28,626 nucleotides of DNA, taken from NCBI GenBank assembly GCA_049680365.1, contig JBAUHQ010000280.1, positions 1-28,626 on the forward strand. The letters run 5' to 3'. This DNA is from K23-9 sp049680365 (GTDB lineage: Bacteria; Planctomycetota; Planctomycetia; Pirellulales; Pirellulaceae). Positions 15,971 through 24,596 of the stretch are shown here, in pieces (position 1 is the first letter of the stretch; each line of letters opens with the position of its first letter). A model generated the notes under the pieces. The model was not told where the DNA came from. It searched no databases and worked only from the letters and a program-made list of their open reading frames with translations. The position numbers and the translations under genes were made by a program.

Positions 15971-18163
15971 TCAATCTTCTTTGACGAAGACCGCCATCCT
16001 CTTTTCTGAATAGATTCCCGCGTTGCCACTAAACGTCCAGTCTCGCTGTTCGCCGCTGCTGTTGCCGATGCCAATGTCGGCTGTGCCACCGCTGCCCCAA
16101 TGGTTGATTGCGAAGATCGTTTGCTTGGCACCAAAATTATGAATTTGCATGGAACCGTAGCCATCGGTCGGCGGTCCTTTGGAATCACCAAAATCGAACT
16201 GCGTGTTTGACGCGCCGTCTATTTTTGCGTCGTTGCCTGGTCCATAGTTATTCGGCCAAAATTCGATGTTGCCCGTTTTAATCTGATCGCCGGTGATGAT
16301 CCCCGCAACGTTGGACTTCACTTCCATCGCGGTAACTGCCTGCTGAAAATCCGCGCCGGACGTAATAGTGGGGATCCCAATTTTCTTCACATCCTTGGTA
16401 AAAGCGTCCATCGTGATCGCGACGATTTGGTCACCATATTCGCTTGACCGAAGACCCAGGACGTAGCCGATTCGGCTGAAGGGCTTTACGGAGTCGCTGT
16501 TGTCAACATCGTACCGAATGCTCTTTCCCAGCTTGCTGAGGTCCAGGCTGTACACCAAACGGTATTCCTTGCCGAGCGACATTTGACTTAGCGGATCAGG
16601 TTCATCGCCGCCGCGAAAGGCACCTACTGGAAGCCCAGTTGCACCAGTCAAGTTTGGCTCGGCCAGTTTTCCCCAGGCAAAACGAAACGCGACGGGCTTA
16701 GCGACCGCTTCGGATGTGAGCGTCACCGAGTCACCATCAATTTTTGCTGTCGCTTTTTGGTAACCGTTGGATCCCGGCCCGATGACTTCAAAGTGCGAAG
16801 GTGCTTTTCCATCACGTGTCTTTAGACTGCCACCGGTATTCTTGAAACGGATCGTCAAGGAATTGTCTCCCACAGACACCGATTCCATCTCCGGACTGTG
16901 AGCGACCAAGTCCTCTCGGCCATAGTCGTTCTTAAGTGCCAACAGAGCCAATCGATATCCAACATCCTGTTTGTTGGGTGGGTGGATGTTGTTGAGAGTC
17001 GCAATATCGTTGATCACAACCATGTCAGTCTTGGCAACAACGTTTTTCACGTCAGCCTGAGCTTCCCAAAACGACGCCAGGATGGCGGGGTTTTCGTTTC
17101 CGTACTGAAAAGGCGCGATCTGAACGTAGTAGAAAGGAAAATCACCCTGCTCCCATAGCTCGCGCCAGCCATTGATCAGTGCCTTTTTCTTTTCCGTGTA
17201 TAGTTTGCCTTCGCCGTGATTCGATTCGCCCTGGTACCAAATGGCTCCGCGAATAGGGAACCCAACCAAAGCGTGAATCATGCCGTTGTAAAGCATCGAT
17301 GGATCTTGGTGATTTTTGAACGGTGTCAATTCGGCCGGAAACGCAGGACTAGGTTCGACAACTGCGTTGGTGGTCAGCGCCGCTTTTGCGTTTGCAAGCC
17401 ACGCTTCGACCTCCGCGACATGTTTCGACGCAAGGTTGCGATTGACCTCGGTGCTGGGCGTGCGTGCCAAAACAGATTGATAAATGTCTTGCAGTGCATC
17501 GACCTTTTGGAATCCAACCGGTGGTGTCCATGGCTCCACGCGAGTGCCGCCCCAAGATGAATTGATCAAACCAATCGGAACATTTAGTTCTTTGTGTAAG
17601 TGCCTAGCCATGAAGTAACCGCACGCGGTGAAGTTACCCGCTGTGTCGGGTGAACAAACTTCCCAGGTCGATTCGATGTTATTCAGCGGAGTCGTTGACG
17701 GACGTTTGTCGACTTTGATATGACGAATCATTGGGAAATCGGCGCCGGCAATCTCTTGAGCCGCATTGGTGCAACTGCGAACGGACCACTCCATGTTTGA
17801 TTGACCACTGCACAACCAGACTTCACCAACCAAGACGTCTTTGATTTCGATCGCGTTGGCACCTTTCACCGTAAGTGTGGTCGGTTCTGTGCTGGCCTTC
17901 ATCGCAGGCAGTCTTACTTTCCACTCGCCAGCCTCATCCGTCGTTGCGGTTGCGTCGTTGCCACCAAGCGAAACCGTGACCTGCTCGCCAGCGTCTGCCC
18001 ATCCCCAAACGGGGATTTCTTTTTCCTGTTGTAAGACCATTGAGTCGCCAAAGAAGCCTGGCAAGCGGACATCGGCTTTTGACGTCGTGGCTGAAATAGT
18101 CAGCCCGGACAAAACGAGTAACAACAATCGCATCGGCAAAGTTGATTTCATTGCAACAGACAT
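15971..18163 (-). CDS. Secreted sialate O-acetylesterase-like esterase with extra C-terminal domain
   Basis: A 730-residue exported protein. Signal peptide ~1-30 (MRLLLLVLSGLTISATTSKA). N-terminal beta-sandwich (LPGFFGDSMVLQQEKEIPVWGWADAGE, motif around 34-60), then the SGNH-type esterase: nucleophile S122 in CSGQSNMEW (118-126), SSWGGTRVEPW (202-212), IWYQGESN (308-315), and IHPPNKQ (393-399) with the likely catalytic His394. This is the architecture of sialate 9-O-acetylesterases, which strip acetyl groups from sialic acid so that it can be used; relatives also act on xylan. The usual family end (GLPVGAFR, about residue 525) is followed by ~200 further residues, beta-rich with many Gly/Asn, resembling a carbohydrate-binding-type module. 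The start at 18163 is the first of three possible Mets (M1, M5, M11). It faces the helicase/cold-shock locus tail to tail. Confidence 0.87.
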   Translation of the reverse strand: MSVAMKSTLPMRLLLLVLSGLTISATTSKADVRLPGFFGDSMVLQQEKEIPVWGWADAGEQVTVSLGGNDATATTDEAGEWKVRLPAMKASTEPTTLTVKGANAIEIKDVLVGEVWLCSGQSNMEWSVRSCTNAAQEIAGADFPMIRHIKVDKRPSTTPLNNIESTWEVCSPDTAGNFTACGYFMARHLHKELNVPIGLINSSWGGTRVEPWTPPVGFQKVDALQDIYQSVLARTPSTEVNRNLASKHVAEVEAWLANAKAALTTNAVVEPSPAFPAELTPFKNHQDPSMLYNGMIHALVGFPIRGAIWYQGESNHGEGKLYTEKKKALINGWRELWEQGDFPFYYVQIAPFQYGNENPAILASFWEAQADVKNVVAKTDMVVINDIATLNNIHPPNKQDVGYRLALLALKNDYGREDLVAHSPEMESVSVGDNSLTIRFKNTGGSLKTRDGKAPSHFEVIGPGSNGYQKATAKIDGDSVTLTSEAVAKPVAFRFAWGKLAEPNLTGATGLPVGAFRGGDEPDPLSQMSLGKEYRLVYSLDLSKLGKSIRYDVDNSDSVKPFSRIGYVLGLRSSEYGDQIVAITMDAFTKDVKKIGIPTITSGADFQQAVTAMEVKSNVAGIITGDQIKTGNIEFWPNNYGPGNDAKIDGASNTQFDFGDSKGPPTDGYGSMQIHNFGAKQTIFAINHWGSGGTADIGIGNSSGEQRDWTFSGNAGIYSEKRMAVFVKED

Positions 18164-18282
18164 TCAATCGAGGGGAAGGACGACTTGGGAAGGCGGACTC
18201 ACAGACATCGCGAATCCGGTGGGCCTATACTCTAAACCGTACTTGACTGCCGTGCCCAAATATACAATCGAAATTCTTAGCG
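18164..18282. promoter_or_regulatory. Divergent promoter region, esterase versus DUF997/symporter pair
   Basis: This 119-base region separates divergent starts. TATACT at 18226-18231 is a good -10-like box facing the symporter pair, with CAGACA 18 bases upstream as a modest -35. The implied leader would be about 45 bases. No inverted repeat stands out. Confidence 0.3.
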
Positions 18283-18609
18283 ATGAGCACAGACGAACTC
18301 CCCCCCGACCCGATCTTCGCCAGCAGCATCGCGGAATTGAAATGGATCCTGGTGGCATGGGCCGTCAGTTGTCTTTGGGTGGTCGGGTATAGCGTGATGT
18401 TTGGCTACAACATTGATCCAGATAACTTGCAGCTTGTTTGGGGAATGCCGGCCTGGGTTTTCTGGGGCGTGTTGTTGCCTTGGATCTGCTCGACCATGTT
18501 CACGATCTGGTTTGCCAGGTACCGCATGATCGATCAACCTCTGCCAACTGCGCCGGACGAAGTCGTCGCCAGTCCATCCGCCACAGAAATGGATTGCGAT
18601 CATGAATAG
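18283..18609 (+). CDS. DUF997 (YhdT)-like small membrane protein, symporter partner
   Basis: A 108-residue inner-membrane protein with two hydrophobic helices (WILVAWAVSCLWVVGYSVMF, about 21-40, and WVFWGVLLPWICSTMFTIWF, about 58-77), followed by FARYRMID and a polar acidic tail. Size, two-helix layout and position directly before a PanF-type symporter match YhdT, which precedes panF in E. coli, although this copy has longer ends. The stop overlaps the symporter start by eight bases, so translation is probably coupled and the two may form a complex. Small accessory subunits exist for other SSS transporters, but a biochemical role for DUF997 is not established to my knowledge. Confidence 0.8.
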   Translation: MSTDELPPDPIFASSIAELKWILVAWAVSCLWVVGYSVMFGYNIDPDNLQLVWGMPAWVFWGVLLPWICSTMFTIWFARYRMIDQPLPTAPDEVVASPSATEMDCDHE

Positions 18610-20470
18610 TGCCTCCAGCGGAGCTTTGATCGCATTCGCCATCTACACCATCGCAGTGTTTGGCATCGCAGTGTTGTCAAATCGCATGGCAAAAGGCAAG
18701 GAGTTCGCTGGCGAGTACTTCCTTGGCAGTCGCAGTTTTGGTGTCTGGGCTTTCGCGCTCACCTTCGCGGCGACGAACGCATCGGGCGGAACCTTCGTTG
18801 GCTTTCCCGCTTTGATCTACACGCACGGTTGGACGCTGGCATTATGGATCGCAGGGTTCATGATCATGCCTTTGGTCAGCATGGCGATGATCGGTAAACG
18901 ACTGAACCAGGTCGCACGTAAAACTGGCGCGATCACAATCCCCGAAGTGCTGCGAGATCGTTTCGCTAGCCCAGCGGTCGGACTGACCGCGACCGGTTTT
19001 TTGGTTTTCTTCATGTTCTTTTACTTGGCTGCGCAGTTCAAAGCGGGTGGTAAAATTCTGTCGACGTTGTTGTCCGACGATCCCATTTTTCGACGCTGTT
19101 CGGCGGGAATTGCGAGTCTAACATCCGACCTGCCGTGGGTCGGTCAAGCAGATCCAGACTACCTGCTGTGTTTGGCTGTTTTTTCGGTCGCGGTGATTGT
19201 GTACGTCGTCTACGGAGGTTTTCGCGCCGTCGTTTGGACCGATGTGATGCAAGGCCTTGTGATGTTCGCCGGAGTCCTAATCATGCTGGCAATGTCGTTG
19301 TACCAAGTCGGCGGGTTGGGCGAGGCAACTCGGCAGTTGGCTGAAATGACGCCACCAGAGAATGGCACCGCTGTATTAGTCATGCCCGATCTGGCAGAGT
19401 CCGATCGTGTGTTTGCCAAATCATCTTGGATCAAACAAGACGACCAAGCGTACCGATTGGCCGAGCATGGTTTGATTGCTGCCGGGACGCGACGAAGTCA
19501 GCCGATTGGGATTTTAAAACTCACGACGCAAGCTGAGATTCAACGCATCGCGACGACGGAGTCTCTTGGCGCTGTTCAACTAGCTGCCATTGAAACAAAA
19601 CCTTATGCCTTTGGCGCAGGCAAGAAAGGAGTCTACGTTTCCAATCCTGGACCCGATACAAAAAGCGAGCTTGGTTTCCTGGCGATCGGCACTGCGTTTA
19701 GCTTTTTTGTGTTCTGGCCATTCGGTGCGACCGGTCAGCCCAGCAATATGCTTCGGTTGATGAGTTTCAAAGACACACGAACGTTGCGATATTCCGTGAT
19801 GGCGGTCGCGATTTACTATTCGGTTATCTACTTTTGCTTGGTCATCGTGTTTTGCTGTGCACGCGTTTTGATGTCGGGGATGGAAGTCGACCCCGATCGC
19901 ACAATGCCAGATTTGGCAAACCATTTGGCGACCAATGCCGGCACTCCTTGGTTGGCCGGGTTGCTGGTTGCCGCGCCTTTCGCAGCCGTCATGTCTAGCG
20001 TCGATAGTTTGTTGCTGATGATGTCTTCGTCGGTGGTTCGAGACATTTATCAAGGGCATATTAATCCTAACGCATCGGACGGACGTATTCGCAAGCTCAG
20101 CTATCTCGTGACCGTGATCGCAGGATTGCTAACTGTATTGGCGGTGTTGAATCCGCCAACGTATTTGCAAGACGTCATCGTGTTCGCTACCGCCGGGTTA
20201 GCCGCGTGCTTTTTGATACCGATGGTGCTGTCGTTGTACTGGCGAGACATGACATCGGGAGGCGTAATCGCAGGCATGATCGCAGGCACGCTGATGCATC
20301 TTGCCTTGACGTCATGGGGCTACGCTGTCGAAGGCAAGTTCCGAGCCTACGAATTCTTGTCGCTCAATCCATTCATCTGGGACTTGGGAGCGTCAACGAT
20401 CGCAGCCGTGTCGGTTGCAAAGTTGCAAAAACCAAATCTGCAATTGGTCCGTCGGTTCTTCGGTGCTTAG
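18602..20470 (+). CDS. Sodium:solute symporter (PanF-like) with large loop insert
   Basis: A 622-residue SSS-family transporter; typical PanF is about 480 residues. Recognisable parts: first helix (AFAIYTIAVFGIAVLSNRMA, 11-30), EYFLGSRSFGVWAFALTFAATNASGGTF (motif around 38-64), ITIPEVLRDRF (111-121), VVYGGFRAVVWTDVMQG (202-218), FWPFGATGQPSNMLRLMSFKD (motif around 371-391) and the Na+-site helix APFAAVMSSVDSLLLMMSS (458-476) with S465-S466. Residues ~238-356, between the helix at 210-233 and that at 357-378, form a soluble insert, predicted periplasmic from SSS topology; a smaller insert lies at ~157-183. The substrate is unknown: PanF carries pantothenate, but the insert makes direct transfer of that role unsafe. 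Coupled to the DUF997-like gene by overlap. Confidence 0.88.
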   Translation: MNSASSGALIAFAIYTIAVFGIAVLSNRMAKGKEFAGEYFLGSRSFGVWAFALTFAATNASGGTFVGFPALIYTHGWTLALWIAGFMIMPLVSMAMIGKRLNQVARKTGAITIPEVLRDRFASPAVGLTATGFLVFFMFFYLAAQFKAGGKILSTLLSDDPIFRRCSAGIASLTSDLPWVGQADPDYLLCLAVFSVAVIVYVVYGGFRAVVWTDVMQGLVMFAGVLIMLAMSLYQVGGLGEATRQLAEMTPPENGTAVLVMPDLAESDRVFAKSSWIKQDDQAYRLAEHGLIAAGTRRSQPIGILKLTTQAEIQRIATTESLGAVQLAAIETKPYAFGAGKKGVYVSNPGPDTKSELGFLAIGTAFSFFVFWPFGATGQPSNMLRLMSFKDTRTLRYSVMAVAIYYSVIYFCLVIVFCCARVLMSGMEVDPDRTMPDLANHLATNAGTPWLAGLLVAAPFAAVMSSVDSLLLMMSSSVVRDIYQGHINPNASDGRIRKLSYLVTVIAGLLTVLAVLNPPTYLQDVIVFATAGLAACFLIPMVLSLYWRDMTSGGVIAGMIAGTLMHLALTSWGYAVEGKFRAYEFLSLNPFIWDLGASTIAAVSVAKLQKPNLQLVRRFFGA

Positions 20471-20492
20471 CTGGCGATTGGAATGAGTGTAA

Positions 20493-20530
20493 ATGCCCGA
20501 CCTCTCCCGCGTGTGGGAGAGGTCGGGCAT
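20493..20530. repeat. Perfect 16-bp inverted repeat between convergent genes
   Basis: Bases 20493-20508 pair exactly with 20515-20530 around a GCGTGT loop; the stem core is CCCGACCTCTCCC. There is no T-run on either strand, so it is not a standard intrinsic terminator, although it lies 22 bases after the symporter stop and 35 bases from the dehydratase stop, where a bidirectional terminator is expected. It may be a dispersed palindromic repeat used for transcript-end protection or Rho-assisted termination. Confidence 0.8.
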
Positions 20531-20565
20531 GTGTAAACACCGGATTTGTTTGCAGCACAAAACAT

Positions 20566-21579
20566 CTACTCCAAACGAATCCAGTTTGCGAAAGCCTCTT
20601 GGTCGACGTTGCGGCCACTGATGACCAAGACGATGTCGCCTTCGCCGGATAGATCGATCTTGCCGGCTAGAGCCGCAGCCACGGCGATCGCGCCTGAAGG
20701 TTCGCATCGAAGACCGTGCTGATCGTAGATCCATTTCATCCCTCGGCGTGTTTCTAAGTCTGGGACACCAACGCTTTGGTCAACCAGTTCCTGCAGGATC
20801 GGCCAGTTATGTCCGCCCACATCATACGACAAGAGTCCATCACAAATACTCACCGGGCGTTCTAATCGAACGCGATGGCCAGCGGCGAGTGACTGGCGAA
20901 AATCATCGGCGTCTTGTGGTTCAACGCCGATGATTTCGGCATCCGGAAATCCGTCTGCGATTGCCAATGCGTGACCCGCCATTAAGCCACCGCCGCTGAT
21001 TTGGCATACGAAATGGGAAAGAGTTCGTTCTTGTCGTTGCAATTCCGACACGATCTCTAAGCCACCGACCCCGTTGCCAGCGATGACGTGAAGATCGTCA
21101 TAGGGAGACGCTGTCACGCCTTGCATCTCTTCGGCGATCTGGCGAGTCATTCTCTCGCGGGCTCCCGTGAGATGGTCCGTTGCTTTTTCGTACGTTCTGA
21201 TCTCAGCTCCGAAGCTACGTGTGAGTCTAAATTTCGTTTGTGGTGCGTCGTCGGGCATCACAATGATGACTTTCTTTTGATAACGCATGGCGGCAAAGGC
21301 GATGCCCGAGGCGAAGTTGCCTGACGAGTGCGCGGCAACCGGTCGGTCGCCGATGGCTTCCGCGTGATGATCCATCCAGTTCAGTGCCCCCATCAACTTG
21401 AACGACCTGACGGGACTCCATCCATAGTCCTTTAGCCAGATACGGCGCTTGGGAGCAAGACGCAACTCCTTTTCCAACTCGTACGAACGGATCAACGGCG
21501 TTAGCGAGATATGGCTGCGGAGGATTGGCTGAGCTTTCCTGACATCGTCAATCGTTGCGATTTTGACCATCGTCGTCAT
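20566..21579 (-). CDS. PLP-dependent serine/threonine dehydratase-like protein
   Basis: A 337-residue fold-type II PLP enzyme. The Schiff-base lysine is K61 in VRSFKLMGALN; the phosphate-binding and substrate loops are HSSGNFASGIAFAA (84-97) and S195-G-G-G198-L; the C-terminal pyridine-contact motif is VISGRN (319-324). Relatives deaminate serine or threonine to 2-oxoacids, or racemise serine. Several positions differ from catabolic IlvA/TdcB: the usual K-x-E-x-x-Q-x-x-G-S-F-K becomes LKDYGWSPVRSFK, and G-Q-G-T becomes G-N-G-V, so the substrate may be another beta-hydroxy amino acid. There is no ACT regulatory domain. The frame runs open to 21708, but I chose ATG 21577-21579 because the first 43 residues have no family match and AGGA lies just upstream; ATG 21570 is also possible. 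Divergent from the cytochrome operon. Confidence 0.83.
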   Translation of the reverse strand: MTTMVKIATIDDVRKAQPILRSHISLTPLIRSYELEKELRLAPKRRIWLKDYGWSPVRSFKLMGALNWMDHHAEAIGDRPVAAHSSGNFASGIAFAAMRYQKKVIIVMPDDAPQTKFRLTRSFGAEIRTYEKATDHLTGARERMTRQIAEEMQGVTASPYDDLHVIAGNGVGGLEIVSELQRQERTLSHFVCQISGGGLMAGHALAIADGFPDAEIIGVEPQDADDFRQSLAAGHRVRLERPVSICDGLLSYDVGGHNWPILQELVDQSVGVPDLETRRGMKWIYDQHGLRCEPSGAIAVAAALAGKIDLSGEGDIVLVISGRNVDQEAFANWIRLE

Positions 21580-21821
21580 TCGTCCTGATAAAAGGCAAGC
21601 AAAATTTGGTGGCAGAGGCTCAACTCGATAGAATAGAGCTTCCGGATTGTCACGATGCTCAATGGATCTCGCATCACAAAGGACAGTCTCCCGCCGAGTT
21701 CTCTCCATTACCGCAGCTAGAATAGGTCGTGGCCCTCAAGGCCGCAAAGCCTATTGTCGCTTTGGCGAACCCCACCGCATCCCACCTTGAACGTGCCACC
21801 TTGAACGCAAACGCACAAAAA
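21580..21821. promoter_or_regulatory. Divergent region upstream of the dehydratase and cytochrome-type genes
   Basis: With the preferred starts, about 240 bases separate the two genes. Both frames are open across part of it (minus to 21708, plus from GTG 21729), but neither extension carries a motif. No clear promoter or repeat was found. Confidence 0.35.
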
Positions 21822-24590
21822 ATGTTGTCGTTTCGATCCGTCGTGCTGCCCTGCCTTTTGATGGGCTTGATGCTTGACAGCGGTAACGTAGTTGCAGATG
21901 ACGGCATTGCATTTTTTGAACAGGAAGTTCGCCCATTGTTGGTGCAGCATTGTTACGAATGTCACGCGGGCAACGAAATCAATGGCGGGTTAGCTGTCGA
22001 CTCAAAAGCAGCACTGATCGCGGGCGGTGATACGGGAACATCGCTCGTTCCAGGCAAGCCTGACGCTAGCCGAATCATCGAAGCGATCCGCTATAGCAAT
22101 CCCGATTTGCAAATGCCGCCATCGGGACGGATGACGGATCGTGAGATCGAAACACTGCGGCGTTGGGTTGAAATCGGCGCTCCGGATCCGCGGACCGCAA
22201 CGACGACGACACCAACAGCAACCGGTATGGGCATCGAAGAGGGGAAAACATTCTGGTCGTTCTTGCCGGTGACCGATCCGTCACCACCAGACGTCATTCG
22301 TAGCGACTGGGTTCGCACCCCGATTGATGCGTTCGTATTGAAGCGATTGGAGCAGCAAGGTCTCTCGCCAGCACCGCCTGTCGATCGTCGCACATTAATT
22401 CGCCGTGTGACGTTTGATTTGATCGGACTGCCGCCCACGCCGTCGCAAGTCGAATCGTTCGTCGGCGATCAGTCACCCGATGCATTGAGAAACTTGGTCG
22501 AACGACTGTTGGCTTCGCCTCAATACGGAGTCCGCTGGGGACGTCATTGGCTGGACGTTGCCCGCTACGCCGATTCGAACGGGTTAGACGAAAACTTGGC
22601 GTTCGGAAATGCGTGGCGGTACCGTGACTACGTTATCGACGCTTTCAACAAAGACAAACCGTTCGATCGATTTTCGATCGAGCAACTGGCGGGAGATCTT
22701 CTACCCAGTGCAAACGAAGAGACCAAAACCGCGACAGGCTATCTGGTGTTGGGTGCCAAAGTTCTGGCCGAACCGGATCGCGAAAAACTGGAAATGGACA
22801 CCATCGACGAGCAGCTTGACGCGATGGGCAAAGCATTTTTAGGCATGACGTTTGGATGTGTTCGCTGTCACGATCACAAGTTCGACCCGATCAAACAAAC
22901 CGACTACTACGCACTTGCAGCGATTTTTAAAAGCACCAAAACGTTCGGCGATTCCAATCAAGGTGCGATCAAACACTGGCACGAACACAGTTTTGCCGAC
23001 GATCAGCAGACTGCGAAGATAGCCAAGGTCGATGCGATCATCGCGGACAAGAAGAAATCCGCGACGAACTTCAAGAACGAAACGTTCGCCGCCATCCGAG
23101 CCGAATCGCGAACGCGAGCGGCGCAGTACTTAGCCGCCGCGACACAGTTTGCCCCGACCGCATCACTGAACGAAGTCGCCGCCGTCGCATCGCCACTGGG
23201 CTTGCACGCTCGTATTCTGCATCATTGCAGGCTGCACCTTGAATACAACCGCGACGACGATTCGTTTGGCCAGTGGCATCAGCTTGCATCGTCCAGTGAT
23301 GCAGTGCTTCAACACTACCAAGCCCTGATCGACAGTGCGACCACTGCCATGGCCGAAGCACGCAAGGCGGATGCGATAACCAAGACGACCGGCGATGCAA
23401 AACTAGATGCCTTCTTAGCAGCATTGGATGACCCGTCGGGTTTCTTGGCCGTGCCAGATAAGCCCGAGTTTGCGTTCAATCAAGAACAGCTTGCGCGTTA
23501 CGACGCGTTGATGGAAGCGGCACGGATTGTCGAAAGCAACGCGCCGGACTTGCCGTCGGCGATGGGAGTCGCCGATGCAGCGATCTCGCCTGAATTACCG
23601 ATTCATATTCGCGGTAGTCATCGCAATTTAGGCGAACCCGTTGCTCGCGAATTTCCTGAAGTCATGCGAACCAGTTTGGTTCGGCCCGTCTTTCCGGCCA
23701 ACCAAAGTGGACGGCTGCAATTGGCTCGTTGGATGACCAGCACTCAACATCCGTTGACCGCACGTGTATACGTGAATCGAATTTGGGGATGGCATTTCGG
23801 GCGCGGCATCGTCGGATCGACTGAGAACTTTGGCGTCTTGGGTGATCGGCCAACGCATCCCGAGTTGCTGGATTATCTGGCTCGTCGCTTTATGCAGTCC
23901 GGTTGGTCAACGAAAGACATGCATCGGCTGATTCTGTCATCCAGTGTTTATCAGATGGATTCCATCAACAGCGATCCCGTAGCCGAACAAGAGGATCCGG
24001 AAAATCTATTGCTTTGGAAATTTCCACTGCGCCGTTTGGATGCCGAAGAAATTCGCGATTCGATTTTAGCAGTGGCAAGCCGTTTAGACGCACTCATCGG
24101 CGGTAAAACGATTCCGCTACGAAATCGCCAATTTGTTTTTAACCACACCTCCGTCGATCACACAAAATACGACAGCCTCCGGCGGGCAGCCTACTTGCCG
24201 GTGATTCGAAATAACCTCTACACGATGTTTTCGCAGTTTGATTTTCCGGATCCAACGATGCCAACGGGCGGGCGCGCCGCAACGGTGGTGGCTCCCCAAG
24301 CGTTGCTGATGATGAACTCGGATTTGGTTGCCGATAGCGCTGACCAGTTTGCGTCGTGGTTAATGGCGCATCGTAGTACGGATCGTGATCGCGTCGCATT
24401 GGCGTACCAAAAGGCACTTGGGCGAAATGCGACGACGACAGAATGGCAGCAGGCAAGTGACTTCATTGACGATCTAACATCGCGTGCATTAACCGGCTCG
24501 GATAGTGTCAGTGAGCGGGAACAGCACCAAGCGTGGTCGTTGTTTTGTCAGAGCTTATTCGCCAGCAACGAATTCATTTTCATCAGGTAG
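21822..24590 (+). CDS. Secreted planctomycete cytochrome C / DUF1549 / DUF1553 protein
   Basis: A 922-residue exported protein of the type that is abundant almost only in planctomycetes. Signal peptide 1-25 (FRSVVLPCLLMGLMLDSGNVVA). Domain 1 (~30-125) is a class I cytochrome c-like module: C44-Y-E-C47-H48 for heme attachment and M98 in LQMPPSGRM as possible axial ligand. Domain 2 (DUF1549/PSCyt2, ~165-375) holds WGRHWLDVARYADSNG and a second C346-V-R-C349-H350 in FGCVRCHDHKFDPI. Domain 3 (DUF1553/PSD1) fills the C-terminal half, with LARWMTSTQHPLTARVYVNR and WKFPLRRLDAEEIRD-type motifs. Enzymatic role is unproven; electron transfer or polysaccharide-linked redox work is proposed for the family. 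Start: ATG 21822 begins directly at the signal peptide; GTG 21729 would bury it 31 residues in. It is followed after six bases by the DUF1501 gene. Confidence 0.92.
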   Translation: MLSFRSVVLPCLLMGLMLDSGNVVADDGIAFFEQEVRPLLVQHCYECHAGNEINGGLAVDSKAALIAGGDTGTSLVPGKPDASRIIEAIRYSNPDLQMPPSGRMTDREIETLRRWVEIGAPDPRTATTTTPTATGMGIEEGKTFWSFLPVTDPSPPDVIRSDWVRTPIDAFVLKRLEQQGLSPAPPVDRRTLIRRVTFDLIGLPPTPSQVESFVGDQSPDALRNLVERLLASPQYGVRWGRHWLDVARYADSNGLDENLAFGNAWRYRDYVIDAFNKDKPFDRFSIEQLAGDLLPSANEETKTATGYLVLGAKVLAEPDREKLEMDTIDEQLDAMGKAFLGMTFGCVRCHDHKFDPIKQTDYYALAAIFKSTKTFGDSNQGAIKHWHEHSFADDQQTAKIAKVDAIIADKKKSATNFKNETFAAIRAESRTRAAQYLAAATQFAPTASLNEVAAVASPLGLHARILHHCRLHLEYNRDDDSFGQWHQLASSSDAVLQHYQALIDSATTAMAEARKADAITKTTGDAKLDAFLAALDDPSGFLAVPDKPEFAFNQEQLARYDALMEAARIVESNAPDLPSAMGVADAAISPELPIHIRGSHRNLGEPVAREFPEVMRTSLVRPVFPANQSGRLQLARWMTSTQHPLTARVYVNRIWGWHFGRGIVGSTENFGVLGDRPTHPELLDYLARRFMQSGWSTKDMHRLILSSSVYQMDSINSDPVAEQEDPENLLLWKFPLRRLDAEEIRDSILAVASRLDALIGGKTIPLRNRQFVFNHTSVDHTKYDSLRRAAYLPVIRNNLYTMFSQFDFPDPTMPTGGRAATVVAPQALLMMNSDLVADSADQFASWLMAHRSTDRDRVALAYQKALGRNATTTEWQQASDFIDDLTSRALTGSDSVSEREQHQAWSLFCQSLFASNEFIFIR

Positions 24591-24596
24591 CGTTCT

